This document shows positions 26,601 to 40,500 of a DNA stretch of 64,000 nucleotides, piece after piece. Made by a program: the position numbers and the translations under genes. Source of the DNA: Charina bottae (Eukaryota; Chordata; Lepidosauria; Squamata; Charinaidae); contig JALMGJ010000008.1 of assembly GCA_023362775.1 (NCBI GenBank), positions 35,886,501 through 35,950,500 on the forward strand, read 5' to 3'. Positions within the stretch are counted from its first letter, which is position 1; every line of letters begins with the position of its first letter. Below the pieces are notes generated by a model. That model saw only the letters and a list, made by a program, of their open reading frames with translations. It was not told where the DNA came from and did not search any database.

Positions 26601-29600
26601 AGAGGGGAAATGGAAAATGTTCAAAGAGATATGGAATGTATACCTAAGGGTCAAGAGTGCCACATAGCAATAAAATACACTGAGGGCAGAGAGAGAACAG
26701 GATGAATGAGAGAGAAGGTGTAAATATCACTATGGCTAAAGCAACACTGTTTGAGAGCAGCATCTGGAGCTTAACAACTCCAGAGGCAAGCAAGAAATGG
26801 GACTGTAATTTATGAATATGTCTTCTAATAGCTTTTATAGGCTCAAAGGTATGTTATTCATACCAACTCTGCTACTAATCAAATGGCAATGATCTCAGGC
26901 AAAAATGAAGAGTTAGGGGCAAATTTTATAAATGATGAACAACAAAATAGATTCTAGTCATGTCCCGCATTGGTTATGCCTAATACTTTTTTTCTCTGGC
27001 CAAATCCCATGCACTTATATTAACCTTTGAAGATCCAGCTGTTTAGAACTAGCCTATCAAGTTATATTTCAAAGACTTTAAAAATAAATTTAAAAATTTA
27101 AAAATAGATTTTTAAAGTCCCAACCCAAATGAGGGGCATTAGGTGGCATCTTCTCTCTGGTGGCATCTTCATCATGGAATGTTCTCCCTTGTAATGCTTA
27201 TCTAGTATCAACATTGTGAGATTTATAGCCTTTAAAAAAAATCCCAGATGATTACATTGAAGAATCTTTTAGTGCATTTAGGCTATGATCCTATAGCCCT
27301 GAGTACAGCGACCCAGAGCTTTAGATCTCAATCTTGAAGGACCCCATCCAGCATTGATTCCCCCAATGTACCACTCTAGGCAATCTCTGGGCTAGTGCTT
27401 TCCAAGCTGGCACATTTCAATCTTGGAAGACTCTAGAGGGGGCATGCAGAAGGGGCTGAGTAACCAAATGATCTGCTCCAACTTGTATCATGATATCAAC
27501 CATGGTGGAAATTTTAAATTTAGATTTAATGTTTGCATTGTATTTATTATTTTAAATGGCTTATGTTGACTGGTCCAGAAACTTCTGTTATTGGTTATCA
27601 CCAATAGCAATAATACTTTGAACAGCAACAACATTATTATTAAATGGGTAGAAGAAGCATCCATCATATTACAAGCATCACATGAAGCCAGCTTGCAACA
27701 GCATTCTTCCTTATTCTTCCACTCATACAATCCACTGGCTCATCAACTGGAGTGTTCATATTGTAAGAAAAGCTTTTCGAACCAACCTTATAGGAAAATG
27801 GGCCACTGGCTTGAAAAATATGCACATAATCCTGAAAATCAGGAGAAGACAGTATTTTCATTGTGTATCCTGTTTACACTCGTTTCTTTTGCACCAGTAT
27901 CATCTTTGGTCAAATCAGTTTTTCAGGCATTTTAAAACACAATAAAAACCTGCATAAGCTAGTCAGCATGGCTAGAATGAGGTTGCAAACCATGAGCATT
28001 CTTGGCTTTATCATATCCCTGGTGGTGGTTGGGAACGCACCCTATGATTTGTAATTTTTTTTCAGAAATAAAGAAAACAAAGCATGCTTTTCTGCTTCCT
28101 TGCAGAATGTGGAACATTGCAACAGAAAGAGCCGGTAGTTTCTTCCTCCTCCTTGCCCCCCCCCCCTGCTCTTTCCTTGGCACTTTTAAGTGGGTGAGTG
28201 ATTGCATTAATTTCTTTCTTTTACCTTTTAGAAACGCCACAAAATCTTTGCCCTTATCTTCATTGATTTTGCCTTCCAGAGAGGAAAGTGTCCGGCTCAC
28301 ATCTCTCATGACGACTGAAATGTTGTCAACCTTCTTCTGTAGCAAAGTCAGTTTCATCTCCTGGCTGCTAATCTGTTCATTCATTTTTTGTGCAACTGCT
28401 GGTGAGGGGGGTGGGGGCAGAGAAAAAAATGCAACAAAAGAAGAAGAAATTCACTGCAGGGAAAAGGAGGAAGTGCCAAAATAAAACCCACAAACCGTTG
28501 ACAGAAAGAGCGTGAAAAGTTTCTACAGTCATTAATGTGAGTAGACCGTTTTGATTTTTATCATGCACCTTGAGTGACATTTCTACAAGCACAGTCACCA
28601 ATAATTGCTGAATGATCCATATTCATTATAAGGTAGTTATAATTCCAGGAGAGTATATTGAACAGTTAACAGAAATTTAATGAGCATAAGTGGAATCTTT
28701 GTCTACCTAGTCAATTTCAGTTTTTACTATTTCAATAAATGCATTATACTCTTAAGGACTGATCCTATGAAAGAATTTAACTGACATTGTGCTAACAGGA
28801 ATTTGCAGCACAAAAATTAAATCGCAAATTAGCAATATATAGCTTCTTTAGAGATATACACTCCAATCTGCTTTCTCTGAGAATGATTGTCAGGACTGTT
28901 TACTTAAAAATGCCTTGTGTGCTTCTTCCACACTGGAATCTTCCAAACTGCTGCAAACTATCCCTTTAGAGCAGTGTTTCTCAACCTTGGCTACTTGAAG
29001 ATGTGTGGACTTCAATGCCCATATCTGAATTCTGGGAGTTGAAGTCCACACATCTTCAAGTTGCCAAGGTTGAGAAACACTGCTTTAGAGAGAATTCAGT
29101 AGATTTATCTGGTTGTATCACGTTTGGCCACCAGTTTCAGACTCACAATGGGATGTCCATTGCAGAGAGGCTGACAATATTCATAATAACAAATTTCTCC
29201 AGCTGCTGTATCTAAATACAATTTGAGTCAATAGTAAATGCAATTTGTTATATTATTGCATAGCAAACTAGCATGGGATGGAAGAACTAAAAACAAGAAA
29301 GGAAGTTCATATGGTCCAGGTATTCTGAGTACATTTAGAAATGGTGAAATAGGGGGTCCTCTTTTGTCTGAATGTCTTCCTATTGCTGATCCAATTTTGA
29401 AATACCTTTTATTTTAATACATTTTCCTCAGTCTTGTAGGTCATTTCAATGGTAACCAACTCTAAGCAGTTTAGAAATAAAATGAAAAAGTTCATCTAGT
29501 ACTAATAAATACACACATGGTGCAGCTTCATTGATTTCTAATGCCAGTCTTCTCCAAGTAGCGTACCTGATGCATTCAAATACTTGCTTTAATTTCCTGA

Positions 29601-31530
29601 CCAACATATCTGAAGGATACAAGCTTGGATCAAACCTCACCCATCCCCTTCCTTAAATTGCCCGCCCAAATGCACATAGAACATTCTGAAATTAGCTCTC
29701 CAAATGGCATTTTCTGTCCTTTTCAAAAGATTTTAGTGTGGAAATAGGAGCAGTTTTCCTCCCAGGGGCTCCTGTTCCATCCTCAGCATTCCCAGCAATC
29801 TCACCAACCCCCCCCCTCAAGAAAAGACCAACCCCCCAAAAAAAAAATTGATTCCCACCCATTCTGTTGACATCAATCATCACTAGATGGTTTTCTAACA
29901 CCATTCATTATATGGAGCCTGAAACGCATCCTTTTCTCTTGAAACATTCCCTGCCCCATCCTACAGGGCTCATTTCCTTCCTTTATTGCATTTGCTCTCA
30001 AGGAAATACTTATGCCACCCAACCACCACTATTATTGCATAAGAATGCCTTTGGAGTCTATGGGGGTGTAGAAAAATTAATGAAGATGCCAGAGGCAGGT
30101 GATTTGCTTTGCAGCATGCCAGCTACTTGTTTGCTTTTTAAAAATTGAAACAATCTTCAAAAAAGGTCAGGTGCAAAATGTCTGCAGATACACTTGGGTC
30201 CATAGGCATCAGGGAGCACACCTTGAAATAAGGAATTTCTAGAACAAAAGGGGTCTGGTGGGGAGAAAATATTTCTCATTCATCTGTTTTTGCAACAAGA
30301 GTCTGAAGGGGTTGCAACTGGTGTGGCTTGGCTTGTAAAATAGCAAGGGCCTGATGGTCTATCTATAGTTATCTCAGGATCACAGAACATAGCAGCAGCT
30401 AACAATATCCGGCCTCCATAGCCATTGAATGGATGCCATTGGAGCCCTTGAGTTTGGTTGTTTCATATGAGGTCATCGCAAGATTATCCCTGAAAATGAT
30501 TTCTTTGCTCATTCAATTCAGTGGCACTCCTGTAAGCCTATTCTCTATAAATATTCTGTTCTGCCCCCTCACCTTTCCGAGTAGAAAGAAGTAAGAGGCT
30601 CTCATGATTCATCCCTATACTTTGGTGGAGGGTGAGGGAATTTCCTTTTGTTCAGGTTTTTAATAAATGGAATTGACAATGATTGTGCAGGGAACCATAA
30701 TAATTACAACGACTGACCTTGGTTGCTGGGCTCCTGCTGCTGCTGTTGGTTTCCCAGTGTTTCCCCAGTGATAGCTGTGTTGCTCTCAGCCTGGTTGCTG
30801 TGTATGAGCAATTGATCCTGTTGGGCTAAAAGAAGAACAAGAACAAGGAGAAGGATGTGTAAATTGTCCAACGCGACTAACTCATTCAATACTCAACAAT
30901 ATTATGTCCTGTGCTCTTTGGTGCCCCCCATCTTCTTAGACTTAAATATCTGTGCTTATTCCTGTCTCAGCTGTTCTGTCCATCTGGGCCACGTGCTATG
31001 CTACCATATTATTAGAGGATGTGGATTGGCTTTAGTTCTTACCAAAGATGATTAAAAGTACCTCCTCCAGTTTGCAATTGATTGTGATTTGCAGAAGTTT
31101 GTACTAATGCAAAAATTTCTCTCCTTTATCATAAAAATCACTTGGAGAGTGGCATGCTTAACACTGGAGACTTAGAAAAGAGCATTGAGCAAGTCCAGTA
31201 TAATAATTACATCACTTCTTTTGCTGAGCTACCATGATTCTGAAGAAGAGTAAACCAGATAATTGGTTTCTATTAAGTCGTGCAAGTTCTGAAAGGTATC
31301 AGTCTGGATCTCAGTGTTGCCTTTTAGCTAAAGCTCTATTAATTTTTGTACTACTGGTTGAAAATAGGCAGCATGTTTGGAAAAATGTTGAAATTTCACC
31401 AGGGAAAGGACCTCAGTGTTGCCTAATTTAACATAGCCCCACATTTGGACTTTGTGTTTGACCTTGGCAATTGGATTCAGGCTCCCCAAGAAATCTCTAC
31501 TTTGGCCTATATTTCATTCTTGCTTTTGTT

Positions 31531-31575
<45 letters not shown>

Positions 31576-34500
31576 CTATCTCTCTCTGTTGGTTATAAAT
31601 ACAACTTCTTAGCAGGGCATAAACACAGGGCAGCAGGAGGGATTGCATTGGGAGAGAAAGGAAAAAAAAGAACCCTAGAAGTGAGGTGATAATTAATTCA
31701 ATATTCCTAAATATGATACATCAAAAAACATTCTAGTCATTCAGGAGACTTGATATTGATTTGAAATCCCAAAGGACATCATTATCATACATAACTCCGT
31801 AAGCTTTCCACTGGAGTGGGTAATTTTCTGGCCCTGATACCAATTTCTGTAGGCCCTAGAGCTCCTCATGATTGCACCCAGGAAATGGGATTGTTGTAAA
31901 GGGCTGGTTGTGTTGTGTTGTTTTGTTCTTGTCAAAACAGAGGCTACTCATCTACAAACATTTCTCTGAAATAAATCATTTCTTACTCCACTGAGATGTA
32001 ACTGAGACCCACCTTCACCTAAATTTAAAGACGTGTATCCAATTTAACTAAACCCTGAGTCATCTATGGCCATTCTGGAAAGATTCTGAGGCTATTTGAG
32101 GCAAAATAATATTCCCTTCAAAGTGATCAGAACCAAATCTGAATCCTCTAGCTTTGCGATTGGTTGGGGAACTCTGGGAGTTGAAGTCCAGACATCTTAA
32201 AGTTACTAAGGTTGAGAAACACTGCTCTAGGCAGCTTAAAATATATAATATCAATATAATATAAATCCAATAAAATAAAATAAAATAAAATAAAATAAAA
32301 TAAAATAAAATAAAATAAAATAAAATAAAATAAAATAAAATAAAATAATAAAATAAAAGCATAAAACTACTTACAAAAACAATAAGCAATTAAAACCACT
32401 GAATATTGCCAATAATATATACCACCACCATTTCCTACCTAAGTGTCCTGCTGAAGAGGACTGTATTTGCCATTTTGGGAAAAGCTACCAAGCAGGGGCA
32501 CTGCAAGCTTGTGTAATAGTCACTAAGACGCCAGGCTTGTCAATCGGAAGATCGCAAGTTCGAATCCCTAGCCCCGCGTGACGGAGTGAGCTCCCGCACT
32601 CGCCCCAGCTCTTGCCAACCTAGCAATTCGAAAGCATGCAAATGCAAGTAGATGAATAGGTACCACTTTGGTGGGATGGTAACAGCGTTCCGCGCGTGTC
32701 ATGCGGCCACATGACCGCGGAAGCGTCTTCGGACAGCGCTGGCTCTTCGGCTAAGAAACGGAGATGAGCACCGGCCCCTAGAGTCGGACACGACTGCACA
32801 AATGTGCGGGGGGAACCTTTACTTACTTTAAGCCCAGTAGCCCCACTTTTGCTACCAACAACCCTTGTGTGAGTGAGGCTGACAAAAGGTGTATTGTAGT
32901 AGCCAGGAGACATGTTGTGGATGGTTAATGAAAAAACCACCACCACCATGAACTATAGCAATTTTCCAGTGTTGGACCAAATCTGGAATAAAATCAAGCG
33001 AAAGCATTTTATTTTCTACAATTTTATCCAGCAATCTTGGAAATACATCATTTTACTTGAGCCTATTCTGAATCAGGCCAGGGGGAGTTTGCCTATTGCT
33101 ATTAATATCACACTGTAGTCTTGATAAGAATGAGGAATAATTAAATCTATATTGAGAGGTTACCCAAGGGACCTGCAAGAGAACCGTATCATTTTTAATA
33201 AAGAAGGAACAAAATTGCACTCTAGGTACTTGAGAATACTCTGAACTGATCTCTTAAGAGAGTCATTTTCCAGTAAGTGTGAGCAGCAGTAATTCTATAG
33301 AAAATTACCTCTGCTTGTAGCTGGGTTCAGTTTTATTTATATATTTTATGCTATTACACTGCAGCAGAGAGCAACTCATTACAAAGGGTGTGACAACACT
33401 AAGTTGTAATACTTGGTATTTGTACATTACTTGTTGAGTATTCAAACTGCTTCTTTTTCAGGAATCTTTAGAATGATTTCATGGAAGAGATTGGTAGCCA
33501 TCACTGCATCTTGGAATAAAGGAATGTAATTTTCACTCTAAAGGGATTCCTGATGTGGTGCTTTCTTCTACATATGGGAGAGTCAAACTAGCTCTGACAA
33601 ACATATCATGTGATGGACAGCAATAATATCCCAATGAGCTTCAGACAGACAGCTTGGAGTTACTCACAGTCTCAGAAGACCCAGATGTCAAACAATAAAG
33701 TAACCTTACCTTCCTTGGAGCATTAGAGAAGGAAAATTAAGGGCAGGAATGAGCAGTGGATCCACCTGTGATCCTGGGTTCCTACTGTAAAGATCCATCT
33801 AGCTCAGTGATATATCTATAACAACTGGTAAAAGCTCTCCAGGTTTTCTGAGAGAGGTTCTTCTCATTAATATCTGGAGAAACCAAAGACTGAATGCAGG
33901 TCACATTTCTGAACAGATTAATTGTTCAAGGATGATACTAAATTGTTGCTATACCAATAAAGGCAAATGTGATTCAGCCGATTGTAAGAAATTGGAAGAA
34001 TCCACTCTGAGCACATTCAAATGGGTTTACTGGATTTAAGAACATACCACAATAAATGCAGAACAGACTGCACTGATGCAATATTTGCTTGTAAGTTTGT
34101 ATTTAATTAGAGACAGTTGATTTTTTTAAGGCAAGGAGACACAATAAAAAATTGAAAAATTGGCATTGTGGACCAAAATAATAAAACATCTGCAGCACTA
34201 ACTTGAAGTATCATATTCTTCTCTTGAGAAAAGAATCCGATCAGTCCTGTGTCACAGGTGGAAAACAACCCCACGGATGGGAAAGATAACTCATCCATCT
34301 TGGGAAGAAGAAGACTGCTGTTGTGGCCTGGAATTCTACTCCTGGAAACACTTTAGGAATTCTATTTACTGTGCCCTTTTTTATGTCTTAAAGGTTACGG
34401 TTTGATGCTACCCCTGCTGAGGTAAACATAGCCCAACCAATATGCACTGGGGTTTCCTAAATACCTGATGACCTTTTTCTCTTTTCTTTTATTCATTTCT

Positions 34501-37500
34501 TTCCTTTTCCCTTTGTCCTCCTTTTTTTAATAGTGTCAAGCAATAGCAAAGCCAGAAATTGTTTGAACCTCTGGGGAGCTTTCATCATTTATGGTAGGTC
34601 CCAAGATACAGAGTCCTAGTTATGGAAGCCCCAAATGTCTGCATTAATATATGACTTGATATTAGAGTTAGAGTCTAGTGAAGCCATCCTGGAGATTTGG
34701 AGGGAGCAAAGCACAATATGAAAATGAAGGCAGGGAGGAAAGGAAAAAAATCATCATGAATCTCAGCTATGGTCTTCAACTGAATTTGAGTGTAAAACCT
34801 TTCTTTAAGTACAAAAGGATTAAGGAAAAGAGTTTGACTCTCTATTTCCCCCTCTCTCTTATCTTGGCTTCAACAGATCCAGTGGGCTTGCTGCTATTTG
34901 CAGATAAATGCCTCCGGGGTCACAAGGTTGCCAAGAAGAAAGAAAGGAGAGAGCAGAGGATTGTCACTTGCTTGACATGATTTCTAACTCCTAATGCTAT
35001 TTTGTGCAGAAAAGCCTGCCTAATATCAGGATCCGGTTCTAAAAACGAGTCTGTCTTATAACCTGCCGGATCAAACAGTCTTGAAAAGGATATCTGCACT
35101 TTGGATTCAATCAATATTTCTGCTTTTCTACATTCAAAGGTGGAGGTAGCTTTAGGTTGATTGGAATATAGATTTGCTTTCTCTCTGCCTCCACTCTTCT
35201 CCATCATTTTACTTTTAAATAAAATAAGCTACTTTTTGCTACTGGTCCATTCTGCACAGGGATCTAAAGCAAAGGTATACCTCAGTTCTTAGTATGGAGA
35301 TGGTACAAACAATTTTGAATAATAAGATAAGAAGAAAATGGATGGCCTCCCCATCACCACTGCCAACATGCTGCTTCTATCCATTTCTGGGGGTGATGCA
35401 GTGGGAAATGGGTCTTCTGGTTGTATATCAACCTCATTATGTTTTCCCTCATATCCTGAGCTCTGTCTTGACACACAAGTGTCAAGTGTCTTTGTCTTGA
35501 CACACAAGTATTTGAATCTGGGTCGAGGACATGGCCACACACACTGGGTGTGACAACACTAAGTTGTAATACTTGGTATTTGTACATTACTTGTTGAGTA
35601 TTCAAACTGCTTCTTTTTCAGGAATCTTTAGAATGATTTCATGGAAGAGATCGGTAGCCATCACTGCATCTTGGAATAAAGGAATGTAATTTTCTCCTCC
35701 AGAGATATCACTGGCCTGTTCCCTTAGGAGAAGGGAAGGGAAGGGACCAAACTACAACTCCCAGTCACAAGAAGATTGGTCTAGAACATGTGATCCTTCC
35801 AGTCAAGAATGGGCAGACAGTTCAAGACATATCAAGGGCTATGATAAAAAAATTGGTTCATGCTGTAATTATAGAAAGAACAGTGAGTACTCCATAAATG
35901 TACAGATAATCTAGCTGTCCTTACAGCATATTGCACCAGTAGCCACAAGTATAATATAAACTGAAAACTACACATTCAGCAGCTGTGTTATCTTCATATG
36001 GCCATAGCTGTCAACAAGACTTAAATACTTGCATTCATCCCAACTAATTACACAGGATTTATCAGGTGGCAGCAAACAGATATAATCTATGATTGGAGGA
36101 ATTGGTTACTTTCTGCCGATAAAGGACACCTGATGGATGTCCTTTATTCCTTCACTTACCATTCTTTTGTTCCCAAATACATTCACTGGCATGGCAATGA
36201 CATTCCTCTGCCACCCAGTCAATCACATGCAGCCTTTTCCTCATTAAATTAGTGAGCTCGCTTGCTTTGAAAAATTCAGCAGTTTATTTTATTTATTTAT
36301 TTATTTATTTTTATCCCGCCTTTATTATTTTTATAAATAACTCAAGGTGGTGAACATACCTAATACTCCTTCCTCCTCCTATTTTCCCCACAACAACAAC
36401 CCTGTGAGGTGAGTTGGGCTGAGAGAGAGTGACTGGCCCAAGGTCACCCAGCCGGCTTTCATGCCTAAGGTGGGACTAGAACTCACAGTCTCCTGGCTTG
36501 CCATTGGCTCCTTCCTAGGGCTGAGAGAGAGTGACTGGCCCAAGGTCACCCAGCCTGCTTTCATGCCTAAGGCGGGACTAGAACTCACAGTCTCCTGGTT
36601 TCTAGCCCAGCACCTTAACCACTAGACCAGAGCTTTCCAAACTTTTCATGTTGGTGACACACTTTTTAGACATGCATCATTTCACGACACACTCTTACAG
36701 CAGGGCACAAGGCAGGCACGAGGACCTGCGCAGAATCACAGCAGGTTTGGAGGCAGCAAGGCACAAGGCAGGCACTAGGACCTGCGTGGAATCCTGGCAG
36801 GGCTCGGAGGCAGCAGCAGCCGGGACACACCCAGACACTGCAGCCGACACACTAACGTGTCCCGACACACAGTTTGGAAAGCTCTGCACTAGACCAAACT
36901 GGTTTCCATAACCCCCAACATTTATTTCCACTATTTTATATTTCCTTAGAGGAGCTATGATCATCTTTTAAATGTGAGCCATTGCACACAATATCCCAAC
37001 AAATATAAGGCTGTCATTGAAAGTACACTCGGGAAAGAAGCCAATTCCAGCTCCATAGTTAGTTTCCCTTTATAAGTTCATCCTGGTTGCTTTTGTGTTT
37101 CATATATAGTTCAATGGTAGACTGCAGGTTTTGCAGATCAGAGGTGTTATCTAGCTGGGTTGGCTCGGTTCCTGAAAAATTATTTTTCTCTCTCTAATAT
37201 TTGGAGGTCAGTGATGTTTCACAGACCTCAAGCAGGAATGATAGGGTGCCTCTCCACTCAGTCTCTGGCAGGATGTGGCAGGCAGTGTGCTTAAAAAGGG
37301 TGAAGGGGAAGTGGGATAGACCTACCGAAGGGACTTGGTGATGCCAGCCCAGGAGTGATGGAACTAAGCCCGGAAAACCAAGCTTGTAAAGCAGCAAAGA
37401 GTCCTCACTGCAGGAAGCCATATCTGAAAGTGTTGCTTCTACTGTTTAGCTTCACCTGCCCCTACCTGCTCAACAAGCAGGTAGTTGTTGCCTAATTTAG

Positions 37501-40500
37501 ATAATAATCCTGTCAATCTCTAGTATCTCCAGCTTAAAAGGAATGAGTAGAAAGAGGTAGGAAAGACTTCTTCCTGGGAGCCAAGAGACATGCTGCCAAA
37601 ATAGATGGGGGCCATAGACATCCTGAGCCCTATTTTAGTGGCATTCCCAAATTGCACCAGCAAAATTCAGTAGCCAAACTTTGGATTTGGGGTGATTAGG
37701 TTTTTTCACAATTTGGGGTCAAAACAAAGAGTGAAATGGGGGTACAGAGCCTCCATAATGACCATTTCAACTCTTAAACCTGGTCAACCCTCCCAAATCA
37801 AGTCATCTGAAATTGGTTGCCCCTCTCACACATAGAGATGTCACTGTGACTTATATCCTATGGACCTCAGAAGCCTCCCAAATTTGCCCCAACCAAAACA
37901 TCCCGAACAGCAACCACAAATTGCCCATAGTCTGGCCTGATATTAAACAGATTCTTTTTTCCACTTAAATGTCTTATTTCCATATCTTAACAAAAACGTG
38001 TGAAATTTATCAATTCTCTCATTAACTTCAAGGATAAAAATAGAAAAAGCAGCTTGAGGTCAGCCTAATGCTCTCTCCATTATTTCATAGTCAGCATCAG
38101 ATATTCTCTTCAATGATAAAAACATGGAGAAAAGATATAACAACTTGCCAGCAGAAGAATGCAATGCCAGATTGGGTGCATCCCAGGAAGCAGGATTTAT
38201 GAGCCAGTAGGCACTGCTGAAACAACTTTATTCCTGCCTCAAAGGTCTCCCAAGAGAAAATAGTGTGATGTAGCTCTGGAGTCCATAGGAATGGGGGAGG
38301 GAGAGAAAATTGCTCAGTTTTAATATATGCTTTTGCATTTTCTCACTTTTGAACTAAATGCATTCTGCAGCACAGGTGGCCTTCAAAATCTGCCCATCTC
38401 TGATTTTTGTGATGAGGTTCTCCTGTTACAAAATGCATACAAAAATGCATAGCTTTAAGAGAACACATGCATATCAGTGAAAATAATAAAGAAATGCGCT
38501 ATGCTTAGAAATTGTGCTTGCAGAAATGTTTATAATTACTGGGAAAGTGCACATAAAGCTCTACAATAAGTGCACATATCAATGTGTATGATTTTAAATG
38601 CAAACTTTTTTTTTTAAAGAGTCCTAAGAAAATACGGAAATAGGATGAGTTGTCTTTGGATGGTGAAAAACAGAGGGAAACTGAAATTGATTTCATCCAT
38701 CTTTATTCCCAGAAGGAGACGGAAAAACAAAAGAAAACAGTGGTTTGCCAACTGACTACCTTACGGAAACTTTTGCATATCACTTTCCCTTCAGCTGGAT
38801 GTTGTACATCTGCCAGGGCTCTCTCATATATTGTGGGAGATTTTGGAATACCAAAAGGTTCTAGGATGCACATTGCAATGATGAAGTTTCCTAGGAGACT
38901 CTGACATTCCTCCTGTGGCTGCACAGTGCATAGCAAGATCAGTAGTTAGTTAGGCTAAATACTTGTGACACCTTACTTAAGGAATCCTATATGCCCTTCA
39001 GTACAAGTATTTCAAGATATCTCACAGTAGGAAACAAAACCAACAGAAAATGTGAGAAAAGAACTCTATCTCCAGTATGTGTGTCTATGTGTGTTGTGCA
39101 TACAAATACATCTACTCCATTAAGACGCCAGGAGAAGAAAGTTGGAAGAGTTGGAGGAACATTTTCAGAACAGAGGATGAACAATCACAATAGGGTTTGC
39201 CTCAGCTTTACCTTCAGTGTTGGGCAGGTCATAGGGAGGCAACCTTGGAAAACACTTGTCTTGTTTATATGGATTTTTCTCAAATTGTACATCTCACAGA
39301 TGTGTATACAGTAGGGAATGCAAAGAAGTGAAGGTCATCCCCCTGTTTGCTCTTCCCTTGCCCCTTAGTTTGCCAGGTCTGAGCTGGCCCCATGGTTTTA
39401 GGAGGTGATTAATGTCTCCTTGAATGAAGGATGTGTTTCCATTTGCTTAAAGTCATACAGTACAACCTTTATTGAAAAAGACCTCCCTGAAGATCTTTGT
39501 AAAGCATTTGGATGAAACTGATTATCCGGACCCATTTCAATTGAGATTTCACCTGGAATATAGTACTGAGACTCCTTCAAACACCTTGGTAGATTATCTG
39601 TCAGAAAATAGATTGGGGGATTTGACCTGCTGCGGTCTTCTCAGCAGCTTTCATTGTCATTGACCATGCTTATCCAAACAGCTTTCATTATCATTACCAT
39701 TGTCCATGATATTGGACATCTATTGGGCCATCTGCTGGAGTTGGGACCTGAGGGCATTGTTTTGCAATCCTTCCTGTTGGGATGCACCTGAAAGGTGGCA
39801 CTGGAGAACTGCTGCTTGACCCCTAGATCATTGACCTATGGTGTCCCATAGGGTTTCATCTTGTGTCCTATGTTGCTTAGCATCTACATGAAACCACTGG
39901 ATACAGTCATTTGGAGCTTTGGAATGCTGATGACACCCAGCTTTACTGCTCTTTACTGTCTTATTTCAAGCAAGCAATCAGCACCCTTGAATGTTGTTTA
40001 AATGCAATAATAGAGTGGATGAGGGAGAACAACATGAAATTAAAGCTTGATTTTGATTTTAATGATTCTGATTTTAATTTAATTTAGCCTTAGACTGTAT
40101 AATAGCCAATATTTATGTCTGCCTCTGTGTTTATGTGTGTGCACATAAGAAACCAATAGTAATGTGTGGGCTTCCCAAATGGCAGGGGTGCACAATCTGT
40201 GCTCCAGGTGCATATCTTACCCACAACACCTTTGGATAGGTACCTAATCTTTCTAAAACCTGTTGTCAAATTGTAATGTTTAATGTGATGGAAGAGAAAT
40301 TATTAAATAGGTAGGAAGCAATCATATTAACTGTATTTAATTGATTAGTTTAATTACATTTACTTTATTCTGGCCCTACCCAATTTTTGGAGTTCAGCCC
40401 CTGAATCTCCACTCAAAGGCAAAATGTGGCTCTTGGTCAAAATAGGTTGCAATCCTCTATACAGTGCAAATATCTGCTCTCAACATGTGGATGTCAGCAG

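Larger units (their letters stand above)
19927..28224 (-). other. MMRN1 intron between short and giant coiled-coil exons
   Basis: Bounded by donor GTAAAAG and acceptor CCCTGTAG. It includes a possible solo LTR (22060-22760), LINE/SINE debris near 21420-21850, a (GATT)n tract, a 16-A tract at 25081-25096 that may be a retroposon tail, and a BovB 3' end (25341-25449). The interval 25500-28200 shows no element I recognise. Confidence 0.8.

Noticed and set aside
28002..28484. 160-codon open frame on the plus strand
   Set aside because: It runs antisense across the MMRN1 exon at 28395-28225 and a poly-C stretch; the splice sites and phase support the minus strand.
32271..32358. Repeat array as CRISPR or other direct-repeat system
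   Set aside because: Pure pentamer microsatellite in vertebrate DNA; no spacers, and the organism is eukaryotic.
33430..33500. Exon starting after TTCTTTTTCAG in the 149-bp duplication
   Set aside because: No open frame of useful length, no donor, and no homology; acceptor-like strings are common by chance.
36695..36964. Open frames rich in Ala/Cys/Ser across the hAT element
   Set aside because: They recur wherever the hAT internal repeat recurs (51813-52079, 59887-60075) and reflect the repeat unit, not a protein.
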